A DNA stretch of 22,781 nt, taken from the IMG/VR virus record IMGVR_UViG_3300030060_001304, positions 1 through 22,781 of that record; one strand, 5' to 3'. The translations under genes and the position numbers were made by a program. The DNA is from a virus. The notes beneath the pieces were generated by a model. It did not search any database, was not told the DNA's origin, and saw only the letters and a list, made by a program, of their open reading frames with translations. Each line of letters opens with the position of its first letter. The first letter of the stretch is position 1. Below, piece by piece: positions 8,699 through 15,207 of the stretch.

Positions 8699-9151
8699 TC
8701 AGGCTATACGTATGATCGCGTTACTCGCATCTGCTGTAGGAAACTGAATAGTAAAAGTCCCCGACGTAGATGTTTTGTTAGAGCTAAAATCTAACACAGC
8801 CACAGCTTTGTTACTGTTTGTGCTGTTGTAAATCAATGCACCCATTGCAGTGATTGTGGCTGTGGTAAAACTAAGATCAGCAAAATCTGTAAGAGCCGTT
8901 GTACCAGAAGTGGTTGGAGCAACTTTAGTAAGTGTGCCACCGCCTGTTGCGTATGTGCCGCTAGAAGCGACCTCACCTGTGGTGGTAAATGCTGTGGTAG
9001 TGGCTCCCAAAGTAGCCGTAGTACTAGACTTTCCACCGCTGCTCTCTGCATACAGAGCAAGCTTAAAAGCGTTACCGTTAGTTGCAAAATTGTGCGTACC
9101 CAACATCAATTCCTGTTTGAATGCGGTACACATTGCTTGTGCTATTGCCAT
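8699..9151 (-). CDS. Conserved phage structural protein, unknown function
   Basis: The protein has 150 residues. ATG 9151 overlaps the previous stop as TAATG. The N-terminus MAIAQAMCTAFKQELMLG is a conserved opening that I associate with a widespread set of small marine phage and cyanophage proteins. These are followed, as here, by FKLALY, a Thr-rich region with GGGTLT, a TALTDFADLSFTTATITA stretch, then GALIYN and NKAVAVLDF, and they end in ASNAIIRIA. The composition is Ser/Thr/Ala/Gly-rich and beta-prone with almost no charge, typical of a virion structural protein. It is encoded between connector and fibre genes. The precise virion role is unknown. Confidence 0.75.
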   Translation of the reverse strand: MAIAQAMCTAFKQELMLGTHNFATNGNAFKLALYAESSGGKSSTTATLGATTTAFTTTGEVASSGTYATGGGTLTKVAPTTSGTTALTDFADLSFTTATITAMGALIYNSTNSNKAVAVLDFSSNKTSTSGTFTIQFPTADASNAIIRIA

Positions 9152-9438
9152 TATAGTCTCCCTATAGCGTCAGCTAGTTGATGTTGACCCGCCTCACGGA
9201 CCTTCGCGCAAATATTAGCACGTTCTTCTTTTCTCGCCAACTCTATATAATATTGAGCCAAATTCCTAACTCTATCCCTAAAAGCCTCTGCTTGAAGTCT
9301 TATCGGGTCCGGAGCTTCATCTGATATGTAGATAAGTTTAGTCGCTAACATATCAGCTATCTGATCATTAGATAAACCTCCGTTGTCCGAAGACACAACA
9401 TTAACAGTTCCTACAGAACCAAAATTAACTTCAAACAT
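9151..9438 (-). CDS. Small conserved phage protein, unknown function
   Basis: The protein has 95 residues from ATG 9438. I chose this start because a GGGAG ribosome site lies 8 bases upstream and the ATG overlaps the end of the upstream gene by 8 bases. A longer TTG start at 9453 would put the ribosome site inside the reading frame. The N-terminal half is beta-like with VGTVNVVSSDNGGLSNDQIA. The C-terminal half is helical and charged, with DPIRLQAEAFRDRVRNLAQY and KEERANICAKVREAGQHQL. No motif of known function is visible. It is closely coupled to both neighbours, so it probably serves in tail or neck assembly. Confidence 0.75.
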   Translation of the reverse strand: MFEVNFGSVGTVNVVSSDNGGLSNDQIADMLATKLIYISDEAPDPIRLQAEAFRDRVRNLAQYYIELARKEERANICAKVREAGQHQLADAIGRL

Positions 9439-10108
9439 GATCATGTCTCCCAAATATTATAGGGTCTGACTCCACCGGTTCTGGAGGTTTTACATCAGAT
9501 TGCCTTGTTATCAAAATGTTTCCCTCTTGAATAGTCTGAACCAAAGGGTCTTCTAACCTATGGTATCCATACAGTTTTTCATTATCCGGAACATTTGTGT
9601 CAAGTAATCCCGAACGATGAGCTATTTCTAATTTTATGCCTTTTGACGCTGCGATAGCGCACCAAAACTCTACGCAAGCTCTGCCAGACTCCGCCATGTT
9701 TACGTTTTTATACGTAAAATCAATGCCGTATAAACATAGTTTTGTGGTTTTTTTCCATATAGCGTATGCAACGGCGTATGCAACAGTGTTGTTAAAATAA
9801 CAATATCCTGTCGATTTAACGACTTCTTCAAGTGGATATGGCTCTATTTTGGAGAACTTTTTGTTAGTTTGACAGGAATATATAGGTTTTTTGTTTTTTG
9901 ACAAAAACTCTCGTGCAATTCCCGTTTGAGATCCCGCGTTTTCTGTGTCTATAAAACGAGAGACCGGGTCCATCATAAACGTGCGATCAACGTGTATGAT
10001 AGCTCCAATACAATTTATGCCCCAAACTTCATCAAATGTTTGAGACGCAACTCTTGCAGCGATATAGTCAGCATAACTACCGCCCAAGCCAACAATGGCA
10101 ACTTTCAT
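9431..10108 (-). CDS. Rossmann-like phage protein, possible DUF115/sialyltransferase-like enzyme
   Basis: The protein has 225 residues. ATG 10108 overlaps the previous stop as ATGA. It starts with a beta strand and Gly-rich turn (MKVAIVGLGGSYADY), typical of a Rossmann nucleotide-binding fold. Then come DEVWGINCIG, DRTFMMDP, a FNNTVAYAVAYAIW helix and KLCLYGIDFTY, and then an AESGRACVEFW segment. This order (GxGxS start, a mid-protein N..AYA helix, LYGIDF, then an acidic-Cys helix) resembles DUF115/MptE-like proteins and bacterial sialyltransferase-like folds. The match is by pattern only. Similar proteins occur as single genes within the structural regions of many phages with no known role. 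The protein has no signal peptide, so it should act in the cytoplasm, on a nucleotide-linked substrate or on a virion protein. Confidence 0.7.
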   Translation of the reverse strand: MKVAIVGLGGSYADYIAARVASQTFDEVWGINCIGAIIHVDRTFMMDPVSRFIDTENAGSQTGIAREFLSKNKKPIYSCQTNKKFSKIEPYPLEEVVKSTGYCYFNNTVAYAVAYAIWKKTTKLCLYGIDFTYKNVNMAESGRACVEFWCAIAASKGIKLEIAHRSGLLDTNVPDNEKLYGYHRLEDPLVQTIQEGNILITRQSDVKPPEPVESDPIIFGRHDHV

Positions 10109-10959
10109 GTACGGGCCCTTCTTGGTAACCCCTGCCTGTTAGCATCATCGTTTTCACGGGCCTCACCAAGATCTTTTAGCCTAACTAAAGACTCAACAAA
10201 CCTCTCATTGTACATGCTCATTATGTCGGGTTCGCCTTTCATAAAGACATAAGCTTCAATGATACTTCCGTACAAAAGAGCGTTTGGTGCATTTTCACTT
10301 AACCAAGTCAATGTAGTGTCCGCAGAGGTAGACACAACAATTCCGGTGGCCCCACTTGTGCCCCCAGTAACTGTCTCTCCAACAGTAAAGTCCCCAGTAG
10401 GAAGAGTTATTACAAGCTCTGTAGCAGAGGTGAGAGAGTTTATTGTAGTGCTCTCTCCGCTTGTGCCTCCCGTTATCGTCTCACCTGAACTAAAAGTCCC
10501 TGTAACATTGCTTACCGTTAAGGTAACTTTGCTTTTTGTAAGACTAGTTGGTCTGTAATAATAATGAAGCTCTGTATCAAAATTTGCATTTGGCGTAGGT
10601 GATAATATAAAATTGTTTATATCATATATTGCATAGTATTTAGGAACCCCTGTGGTAGAAGGGTTTGGATTGTATTCTTGTATAAAATTTACATCTTTTT
10701 GTAACAAAAATTCTTTAGAACTTGAATTAGTTATGGAAATGCTAAAAGAAGCTAAATAATCATCAGGAACCGCTAAAAACTCGTTTCCAGATGTCATAGA
10801 CCCAGACACGTTTTTTCTAAAAAACTCAAAGTCCACGGATTTGAAAATGCGTTCTTCTGCTGACAGAATGAACCTATCTAAGTGGGAGACAAACACCGCT
10901 TCTTGGTTATCTGTATAATTTTTTACGGCTGTTTTTAACTGTGTGTATGTATAACTCAT
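10105..10959 (-). CDS. Head-tail adaptor protein, SU10-type
   Basis: The protein has 284 residues. ATG 10959 overlaps the previous stop as ATGA. The N-terminal region (YTQLKTAVKNYTDNQ then FILSAEERIFKSVDFEFFRK) and the segments FLAVPDDYLASFSI, YYAIYDINNFILSPTPN and LHYYYRPTSLT match what I know of phage head-tail adaptor proteins of the SU10 type. They attach below the portal. The C-terminal helical end includes LSENAPNALLYGSIIEAY and KGEPDIMSMYNERF, also typical. An insert at residues 144-215 carries two related units: FSSGETITGGTSGES and FTVGETVTGGTSGAT. Without the insert the protein would be near 210 residues, closer to the usual size. The assignment is fairly strong; the insert is discussed separately. 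Confidence 0.8.
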   Translation of the reverse strand: MSYTYTQLKTAVKNYTDNQEAVFVSHLDRFILSAEERIFKSVDFEFFRKNVSGSMTSGNEFLAVPDDYLASFSISITNSSSKEFLLQKDVNFIQEYNPNPSTTGVPKYYAIYDINNFILSPTPNANFDTELHYYYRPTSLTKSKVTLTVSNVTGTFSSGETITGGTSGESTTINSLTSATELVITLPTGDFTVGETVTGGTSGATGIVVSTSADTTLTWLSENAPNALLYGSIIEAYVFMKGEPDIMSMYNERFVESLVRLKDLGEARENDDANRQGLPRRART

Positions 10960-11696
10960 GGTGTATTCGCCTGTCCGCCCATACCACTATGGTTGGTGCA
11001 ATAGTAATATAGTGTTGGCGCTCCAACAGCAACTGCGATTTGTGTATACGCCCCAGAAGACCCCGGAGTGCCATTAGTGGTCACGCCCGTAGTGTATTCA
11101 GACCCTCCACCATGTGTTCCATTAGAAGTTGTTGAAAATCTAAGTGGATGACCTGAATTACTACTGTCGGACTGATCAAAACGATAAGTGCTTCCTTCAG
11201 ATAAATTGATAGTGGCCTGTTGTACTCCATCTATATAGTACTTGTTACCATAACCAGTGCTTGCAACAGTTACGGTAAAGGTTGCATTTACACCAGTGCC
11301 TGTTGCAGTAACGGTTACCGTGCCTGTAGCGCCAGTTCCGGAGACCCCTGTGGTGGCTGCATCGGTAGGCGTAACAACATCTCCACCAAAAGTAACCGTG
11401 CCTAGCTTTCCTTCTGCTTGTGGCACAAGTTCATACTGCAATGTTGTGGTATTAAAAATGGGAAAAGCTACAGTTACGTTTGTAGTTTCATTTTCTGGTC
11501 TATCTGGACGGGCATCTCGCAAAGTTTGAGGATCAAAAACCTTTCGGAAAGGGCCTAACTGTGGATGTTTTCTTTCAAACTCATCTTTTCCAACAAGTAG
11601 GCCATTCCACTCTTTACGCATGTCCTTATATCTATATCTAAGTCCAGAACGATCAGATATAGCGTAAGCGTATTTTCCTGTGGCATATCTAGGCAT
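10956..11696 (-). CDS. Neck/tail protein with C-terminal cupredoxin-like domain
   Basis: The protein has 246 residues. ATG 11696 overlaps the previous stop as TAATG. The N-terminal part (YAISDRSGLRYRYKDMRKEW, EFERKHPQLGPFRKVFDPQ) is conserved in marine phage connector-region proteins of unknown role. A Thr/Gly/Val-rich linker at 100-148 includes GVSGTGATGTVTV, like the repeats of the 180-residue protein downstream. The last 96 residues (151-246) look like a cupredoxin: an EGSTYRFDQS segment, GHPLRFS containing H183, and a final YYYCTNHSGMGG with C233, H236 and M239. This arrangement is that of a type-1 copper site, and the loop spacing C-x2-H-x2-M equals that of amicyanin. I infer copper binding; it is not shown. 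The domain is probably displayed on the neck or tail. Confidence 0.8.
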   Translation of the reverse strand: MPRYATGKYAYAISDRSGLRYRYKDMRKEWNGLLVGKDEFERKHPQLGPFRKVFDPQTLRDARPDRPENETTNVTVAFPIFNTTTLQYELVPQAEGKLGTVTFGGDVVTPTDAATTGVSGTGATGTVTVTATGTGVNATFTVTVASTGYGNKYYIDGVQQATINLSEGSTYRFDQSDSSNSGHPLRFSTTSNGTHGGGSEYTTGVTTNGTPGSSGAYTQIAVAVGAPTLYYYCTNHSGMGGQANTP

Positions 11697-12364
11697 TAGT
11701 TTGTCCTGAAATAGGCATACTCTGGTGTAACCGTGAAGCTAGAACGATCTCTATCTTCACCCATAGCTCTTTCAAACTCTTCTTCATACATAGCTTTTAA
11801 CATTTGAGTGCGATTAGGAGCCCGTTTAATTGACAGGTAATAAGCCAAACCAGCAGCTAAACAAGGATAGAACCTAAAAGGGACATCTAAGGTGTTTATG
11901 GCGGTGTCTGCATCGTCTATACGTGTCAAAGCGTTATAAACAACTACATCCGTGCTATTTTCTGGGGTTGGCCATAAGCGCAGGCTTGGTGTCACTTGTC
12001 TGTCTAAGAAAAACTGAGTGGGCCTGCCTGTAGTGGTCTTATTAGGAATGTTTAAGTCGTCATCTCTACTCACACGAGTTAGAGCAAAATCAGTGCTACT
12101 GCGAGTTACAACAGCACTCAGCACATCAATCACATCCGCAGATAAGGCATATGTCCTTGTTCCTGATGTAAGAGCCTGAGTTCTCTGCGTGATGGTCCAT
12201 TGGTTTAAGCCACGATTGGCCCATTCTGCCAGCATTATGTTTAAAGACCGTCGGGCCGTAACCAGATCGTAACCGGTCCTCACTTCTAAGCCACAACGCT
12301 CAAACGCCTCTTCTACATAATCTGCTACGTTTAGTTCAAAATCAACGCTTCCTGAAACAGCCAT
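11696..12364 (-). CDS. Tail accessory/connector factor, P22 gp4-like
   Basis: The protein has 222 residues. ATG 12364 overlaps the previous stop as TAATG. The opening (VADYVEEAFERCGLEVRTG then DLVTARRSLNIMLAEWANRG) and the following QWTITQRTQALTSGTRTYAL, DFALTRVSRDDD, and the FYPCLAAGLAYYLSIKRAP segment resemble the family of podovirus proteins related to P22 gp4. These join the portal to the tail hub. P22 gp4 is about 166 residues and this one is longer. The place before a neck protein and the adaptor supports a connector role. The specific family name is from memory of the conserved segments. Confidence 0.65.
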   Translation of the reverse strand: MAVSGSVDFELNVADYVEEAFERCGLEVRTGYDLVTARRSLNIMLAEWANRGLNQWTITQRTQALTSGTRTYALSADVIDVLSAVVTRSSTDFALTRVSRDDDLNIPNKTTTGRPTQFFLDRQVTPSLRLWPTPENSTDVVVYNALTRIDDADTAINTLDVPFRFYPCLAAGLAYYLSIKRAPNRTQMLKAMYEEEFERAMGEDRDRSSFTVTPEYAYFRTN

Positions 12365-13041
12365 TACTTTTCTTTCGCGTACAAGTTATCAAATATTTGA
12401 TTTACGTCCATTGTATAGTCTAAATCTGATTTTGAATAGTGTATATGCTGAGAGGGTAAGAAATCAGGCGCACCCTGTCCTGTTTCAAACCAAGCAGGAT
12501 GTGTGACCCGGACACGATTATTAGGCAGAGCAACGATGTTACCCGTGTATGGACCGGCATCCAAAAGCTCTAAAACGTGGCTCTGTTTATGCTGCGCTGG
12601 GTCATCAGCAATCTCGCTCTCCGTATAATCTACCGTAAAATAGTATTTAGCCGGATAAAACTCAGGCCCTATTTTGGCGATCCAAGGGCACGGATGAGCG
12701 CGATCTAAACGATAAACTGCGTGTGTATGGGACATACAGTCCCAAGGTTGCGCCAAATGGACAGGCATAGGTTCTGGCCACTCTTCAAAAGGCGTATCTC
12801 CAACAAGCGCAGTTATGGGCATTCTGGCCCACATCGCTCCCCCATGTACGTTCTGCTGATCCGTGCCATCGGTCTCACAGCCGGTGAATATCATCTGAAA
12901 ACTTAAACACCGGCTGGGCATCGTAGTAACCGCAATCGCCATAGCGTGAAGAAACTCGCCATGATAATTAGAGTGGTTACACGTATATTCTCTCCGCACC
13001 CAACACTTGAAGTGCGGAATATTACTTTGAAGGTAAGGCAA
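12364..13041 (-). CDS. Cys/His-rich phage protein, unknown function
   Basis: The protein has 225 residues and starts at TTG 13041, four bases after the preceding stop. An AAGG lies about 11 bases upstream. I chose this start because the N-terminal segment MPYLQSNIPHFKCWVRREY looks like the conserved opening of such proteins in marine phages. The next in-frame ATG would remove 33 residues. It has six Cys (13, 21, 45, 55, 102, 118) and about 15 His, with an early C-x7-C-x-H-x3-H pattern (residues 13-27) that could bind a metal. It has no membrane segment. It lies between the basic-protein cassette and the connector genes, so a head-closure or neck role is possible. No function is known to me. 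Confidence 0.7.
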   Translation of the reverse strand: MPYLQSNIPHFKCWVRREYTCNHSNYHGEFLHAMAIAVTTMPSRCLSFQMIFTGCETDGTDQQNVHGGAMWARMPITALVGDTPFEEWPEPMPVHLAQPWDCMSHTHAVYRLDRAHPCPWIAKIGPEFYPAKYYFTVDYTESEIADDPAQHKQSHVLELLDAGPYTGNIVALPNNRVRVTHPAWFETGQGAPDFLPSQHIHYSKSDLDYTMDVNQIFDNLYAKEK

Positions 13042-13045
13042 AGTC

Positions 13046-13330
13046 TTATACCTTGCCGCCCTTGGCCATGCCTTTTTTCTTCATCATGCCGCCGTTGGCC
13101 ATCTTCTGGACTTTACCGCCTTTGGCCATGCCTTTTTTCTTCATCATGCCGCCGTTGGCCATCTTCTGAACTTTACCGCCTTTGGCATAACCCTTCTTCT
13201 TCATGGCTCCACCGCCAGCCATCTTCTGGACTTTACCGCCTTTAGCCATGCCTTTTTTCTTCATGGTAGGTGCTACGTTACCTACAAGGCTAGATGAATA
13301 TTCATCCATTGTCATAAATTCTTTTGCCAT
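13046..13330 (-). CDS. Basic repeat protein with 20-residue tandem repeats
   Basis: The protein has 94 residues, with a GGAGCGG ribosome site 4-10 bases ahead of ATG 13330. The first 22 residues (MAKEFMTMDEYSSSLVGNVA) are acidic or neutral. From residue 23 to the end there are three full and one partial copy of a 20-residue unit, roughly MKKKGMAKGGKVQKMANGGM. The repeat is very basic, rich in Lys, Gly and Met. The DNA repeats every 60 bases almost perfectly (see the repeat feature). Similar GGKVKKM-type units occur in other marine phages. The composition suggests contact with DNA or negatively charged surfaces. There is no membrane segment, since the repeat is too polar. Function is unknown. 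Confidence 0.7.
   Translation of the reverse strand: MAKEFMTMDEYSSSLVGNVAPTMKKKGMAKGGKVQKMAGGGAMKKKGYAKGGKVQKMANGGMMKKKGMAKGGKVQKMANGGMMKKKGMAKGGKV
13049..13264 (-). repeat. 60-bp tandem repeats in basic protein gene
   Basis: Three full copies and one partial copy of a 60-bp unit lie head to tail and encode the 20-residue unit MKKKGMAKGGKVQKMANGGM. The unit keeps the phase exactly, and two neighbouring copies differ by only a few bases. The perfect length and near-identity suggest recent duplication by slippage or recombination. Copy number may vary between related phages. Confidence 0.85.
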
Positions 13331-13339
13331 TTTCCGCTC

Positions 13340-13717
13340 CTATGCTTGGCTTACAGAACCCTTGGTTCTCTTCCTACGGTTAGCCATGACAGCACCACAA
13401 CCTCGTGCTACTGCGGTTCCCGCAATTCTTTTACCTTTAAACGGTCTTTTGGGTGTTGTCACGGCCCCACCGTTTTTTAAACCTGTTACCTTTGCAGCTT
13501 TTGTATTAGCGACCGTAGTCTTTCCTTTAGCGCCTGCTTTTTTCTTTTTACGTGCTGTCGTAGCGCGTTCACTTTTGGATAAACTATTAGCTTTAGATCT
13601 AGGCAAGCAACGATCAGGGTTTTTCTTATCTTTTGAAGTGCCACATGGGCCTTTGATAGAGCCATCTGATCCAATCCTTACCCAGTCCTGTTTAAGCCAC
13701 TGTTTTAGCTGACCCAT
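13340..13717 (-). CDS. Small basic protein, DUF5872-like
   Basis: The protein has 125 residues and begins at ATG 13717, overlapping the previous stop as TAATG. The N-terminal part (QWLKQDWVRIGSDGSIKGP then CGTSKDKKNPDRCLPRSKA) includes a CGTSK...DRCLP pair of cysteines. It is followed by SLSKSERATTARKKKKAG, a pattern I associate with DUF5872, found in marine phages and some large DNA viruses. The C-terminal half is very Lys/Arg-rich and ends RGCGAVMANRRKRTKGSVSQA. The role is unknown. Its basicity and neighbours suggest that it binds nucleic acid or joins the virion. Family name is from memory. Confidence 0.7.
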   Translation of the reverse strand: MGQLKQWLKQDWVRIGSDGSIKGPCGTSKDKKNPDRCLPRSKANSLSKSERATTARKKKKAGAKGKTTVANTKAAKVTGLKNGGAVTTPKRPFKGKRIAGTAVARGCGAVMANRRKRTKGSVSQA

Positions 13718-13845
13718 TACGACTTCCGTTTACCGTTTTTTACCAACTTAGATAATGTTCGTGCCTGACCCGCGTGAGCTTTAGACGCTTTGCGTAGCTT
13801 CTTAGCCACCTTTTTAACTTGGGTCTTAGCCCTTCCTGTTAACAT
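13717..13845 (-). CDS. Tiny basic protein (42 residues)
   Basis: This 42-residue gene is below usual size cutoffs. It starts at ATG 13845, immediately after the stop of the upstream gene (TAAATG), and its TAA overlaps the ATG of the next gene (TAATG). The sequence is one basic amphipathic helix: MLTGRAKTQVKKVAKKLRKA followed by SKAHAGQARTLSKLVKNGKR and KS, with about 14 Lys/Arg and no acidic residue. The tight packing on both sides and the clear helical composition argue that it is real. It resembles the helix-rich basic peptides in this cassette. A DNA- or membrane-binding role is inferred. Confidence 0.7.
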   Translation of the reverse strand: MLTGRAKTQVKKVAKKLRKASKAHAGQARTLSKLVKNGKRKS

Positions 13846-14094
13846 TTATCGGCCTTTCCTTTTACCACCTTTTGACTTTTTGGCGTAGTTAGGGTCTTTG
13901 CAATATTTTGATGCGGCCAAGTTTGCATACGCTGACGGGTATGTGTCAAATGTGCGTTTAGCCCAAGCCTTGCCTTCGGGACAGATCTTACCACCACTTT
14001 TTACCTTCCCCCCTTTTTTCATGCGAACAGCGCTATTTGTAGCACGTTTTGGCACAGGACAGGCCGCGGCCCCTATTCTTACTGCACTGGTCAT
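13846..14094 (-). CDS. Small basic Cys-containing phage protein, unknown function
   Basis: The protein has 82 residues. ATG 14094 follows the stop of the upstream gene directly (TAGATG). The sequence is basic, with RMKKGGKVKSGGKICPEGKA, then WAKRTFDTYPSAYANLAASK and YCKDPNYAKKSKGGKRKGR. The ICPEGKAWAKRxFDxYPSAYAN..ASKYC pattern is one I recall from cyanophages and other ocean phages. It has two Cys in that block and one earlier. The GGKVKSGGK segment matches the unit style of the 94-residue repeat protein nearby. Function is unknown. The short length and charge suggest a DNA-, RNA- or virion-binding protein. Confidence 0.7.
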   Translation of the reverse strand: MTSAVRIGAAACPVPKRATNSAVRMKKGGKVKSGGKICPEGKAWAKRTFDTYPSAYANLAASKYCKDPNYAKKSKGGKRKGR

Positions 14095-14253
14095 CTAAAA
14101 CACTTTCTGCACGACTGCGGCTGCAACAATTAGTCCGGCTATGCCCCAAAGTCTTTGATCCAGTTTATCCAACTGTTTCTGTATCTGAGCATACCGGCCA
14201 TTGCACTCCTCTTCGTGCTTTTCCAGAAGTTTTAAAACATCGTCGGCTTTCAT
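14095..14253 (-). CDS. Tiny membrane protein with coiled coil (52 residues), XhlA/holin-like
   Basis: This 52-residue gene was found by direct reading. ATG 14253 follows the previous TAA directly, and its TAG is directly followed by the next ATG. The first 35 residues (MKADDVLKLLEKHEEECNGR, YAQIQKQLDKLDQR) form a charged helix with a heptad pattern. Residues 36-50 (WGIAGLIVAAAVVQK) form a membrane segment. This architecture, a short N-terminal coiled coil with one C-terminal membrane helix, is that of XhlA-type and related holin accessory proteins. It lies inside the basic-protein cassette, far from the lysis genes. A membrane role is likely and a lysis role is only possible. Confidence 0.65.
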   Translation of the reverse strand: MKADDVLKLLEKHEEECNGRYAQIQKQLDKLDQRLWGIAGLIVAAAVVQKVF

Positions 14254-14541
14254 TTAACACTTCCACCTTCTACGTGCTGCACAAATACGTTTTTTAGGAG
14301 TCTTCTTACAATTTATGTTGTGCATCTTCATCTGACCTTTTGATCGGCTACAATAAGATGCACGACGTTTTGCGTCTTTAGACCCCTTTTTAACTTTTCC
14401 TGTAACAGCCGTTTTTAACTTTGAACCGGGATTTGCACGTCTATATGCTGCCACCCCAGCTTTAGTCATTCCCGCCCCTTTTTCAGTAGGACGAAAATTC
14501 TTTTTATTGCGCTTTGGCATAGTAGCTTTACGCGGAGCCAT
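14254..14541 (-). CDS. Small basic Cys-containing protein, DUF6321-like
   Basis: The protein has 95 residues. ATG 14541 follows an AGGT that overlaps the end of the upstream gene. The block GMTKAGVAAYRRANPGSKLK, then TAVTGKV, and SKDAKRRASYCSRSKGQM is one I associate with DUF6321. The end (MKMHNINCKKTPKKRIC then AARRRWKC) is also conserved. It carries about 30 Lys/Arg, four Cys and almost no acidic residues. Four Cys at spaced positions could hold a metal. It is the first gene of the basic cassette. Role is unknown, and nucleic-acid binding is inferred from composition. Confidence 0.7.
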   Translation of the reverse strand: MAPRKATMPKRNKKNFRPTEKGAGMTKAGVAAYRRANPGSKLKTAVTGKVKKGSKDAKRRASYCSRSKGQMKMHNINCKKTPKKRICAARRRWKC

Positions 14542-14548
14542 GTTTTAC

Positions 14549-15163
14549 CTATGCGTGAAACACTGTAATCAGCAAAAAGGTCGAAACGGTGTACTGAATA
14601 AACAAACCACTTTCAAACAAAACGCCATCTTCCGGGATTGTTACATCTCGTGTAGCTGTTGCAGATGCAATCGACCTCAGTTTAAACTGGCTTGTCCCAC
14701 TAGGAGAACTTGTTAAAAAATCAATGGTGCCTGCGGTAGCCGTGCTTGAAAGAAAAGATCCTTTCAACCGTGTTCTACCCGCAAATATCACATCCGCAGC
14801 ATCCGCGCTAATACCGGCTTTCACGTTACCCGCAGGGTTACCCACCGCAGTTATGGACGCTATTGTGAGAAAGAAATTTGAACTAGTAGCAGCCCCTGCA
14901 TTTGCACCCGTAAGAGTCTCCGTTTGAGAGTCTCCGTTTACATCTGTGCCAACAATAGTGAATGCCTTACTACTATCATCACCGGCAGAGGTAACGGTAA
15001 CCTTTCTGGCATGAGAAAGAGTTACAGAGCCACTATCTGCGAGAGCCCCACCTATAGTTAGGGCCGCGTTATTTCCCACAGAGGCGTTAGCCGAAATACC
15101 GTCATCATCTGCTGCAACAGTATCCGCTGTGATGGTCACGGCTTTTACGTCTGATCCTGCCAT
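14549..15163 (-). CDS. Structural protein, capsid-associated
   Basis: The protein has 204 residues, with a perfect AAGGAGG ribosome site ahead of ATG 15163. The opening MAGSDVKAVTITADTVAADD and the following SVTLSHARKVTVTSAGDD, KAFTIVGTDVNGDSQTETL and GNVKAGISADA are Ala, Ser, Thr and Gly-rich beta-strand sequences, typical of virion surface or decoration proteins of marine phages. It ends in a hydrophobic LFIQYTVSTFLLITVFHA. That could be a buried or membrane-contacting tail, unusual for this type. It lies after a hairpin that separates it from the neighbouring structural gene, so it may be translated at a lower level. Decoration is inferred. Confidence 0.75.
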   Translation of the reverse strand: MAGSDVKAVTITADTVAADDDGISANASVGNNAALTIGGALADSGSVTLSHARKVTVTSAGDDSSKAFTIVGTDVNGDSQTETLTGANAGAATSSNFFLTIASITAVGNPAGNVKAGISADAADVIFAGRTRLKGSFLSSTATAGTIDFLTSSPSGTSQFKLRSIASATATRDVTIPEDGVLFESGLFIQYTVSTFLLITVFHA

Positions 15164-15175
15164 TTAAACCTCCTT

Positions 15176-15203
15176 ATAAAAGGAGAGGGGTGTTACCCCT
15201 CTC
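15176..15203 (-). terminator. Hairpin with short U-run after structural gene
   Basis: On the minus strand a 9-bp GC-rich stem (GAGAGGGGT paired with ACCCCTCTC, loop AAC) lies just past the stop of the 208-residue structural gene and is followed by CTTTTAT. The U-run is short, so I expect partial termination or attenuation. It also stands just before the strong ribosome site of the next gene. Confidence 0.6.
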
Positions 15204-15207
15204 GTCA

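Noticed and set aside
9439-9453. TTG start for the small gene at 9151
   Set aside because: It would place the GGGAG ribosome site inside the frame. ATG 9438 has the right spacing.
13049-13264. 60-bp repeats as a CRISPR array
   Set aside because: The whole unit is repeated without unique spacers and it is coding.
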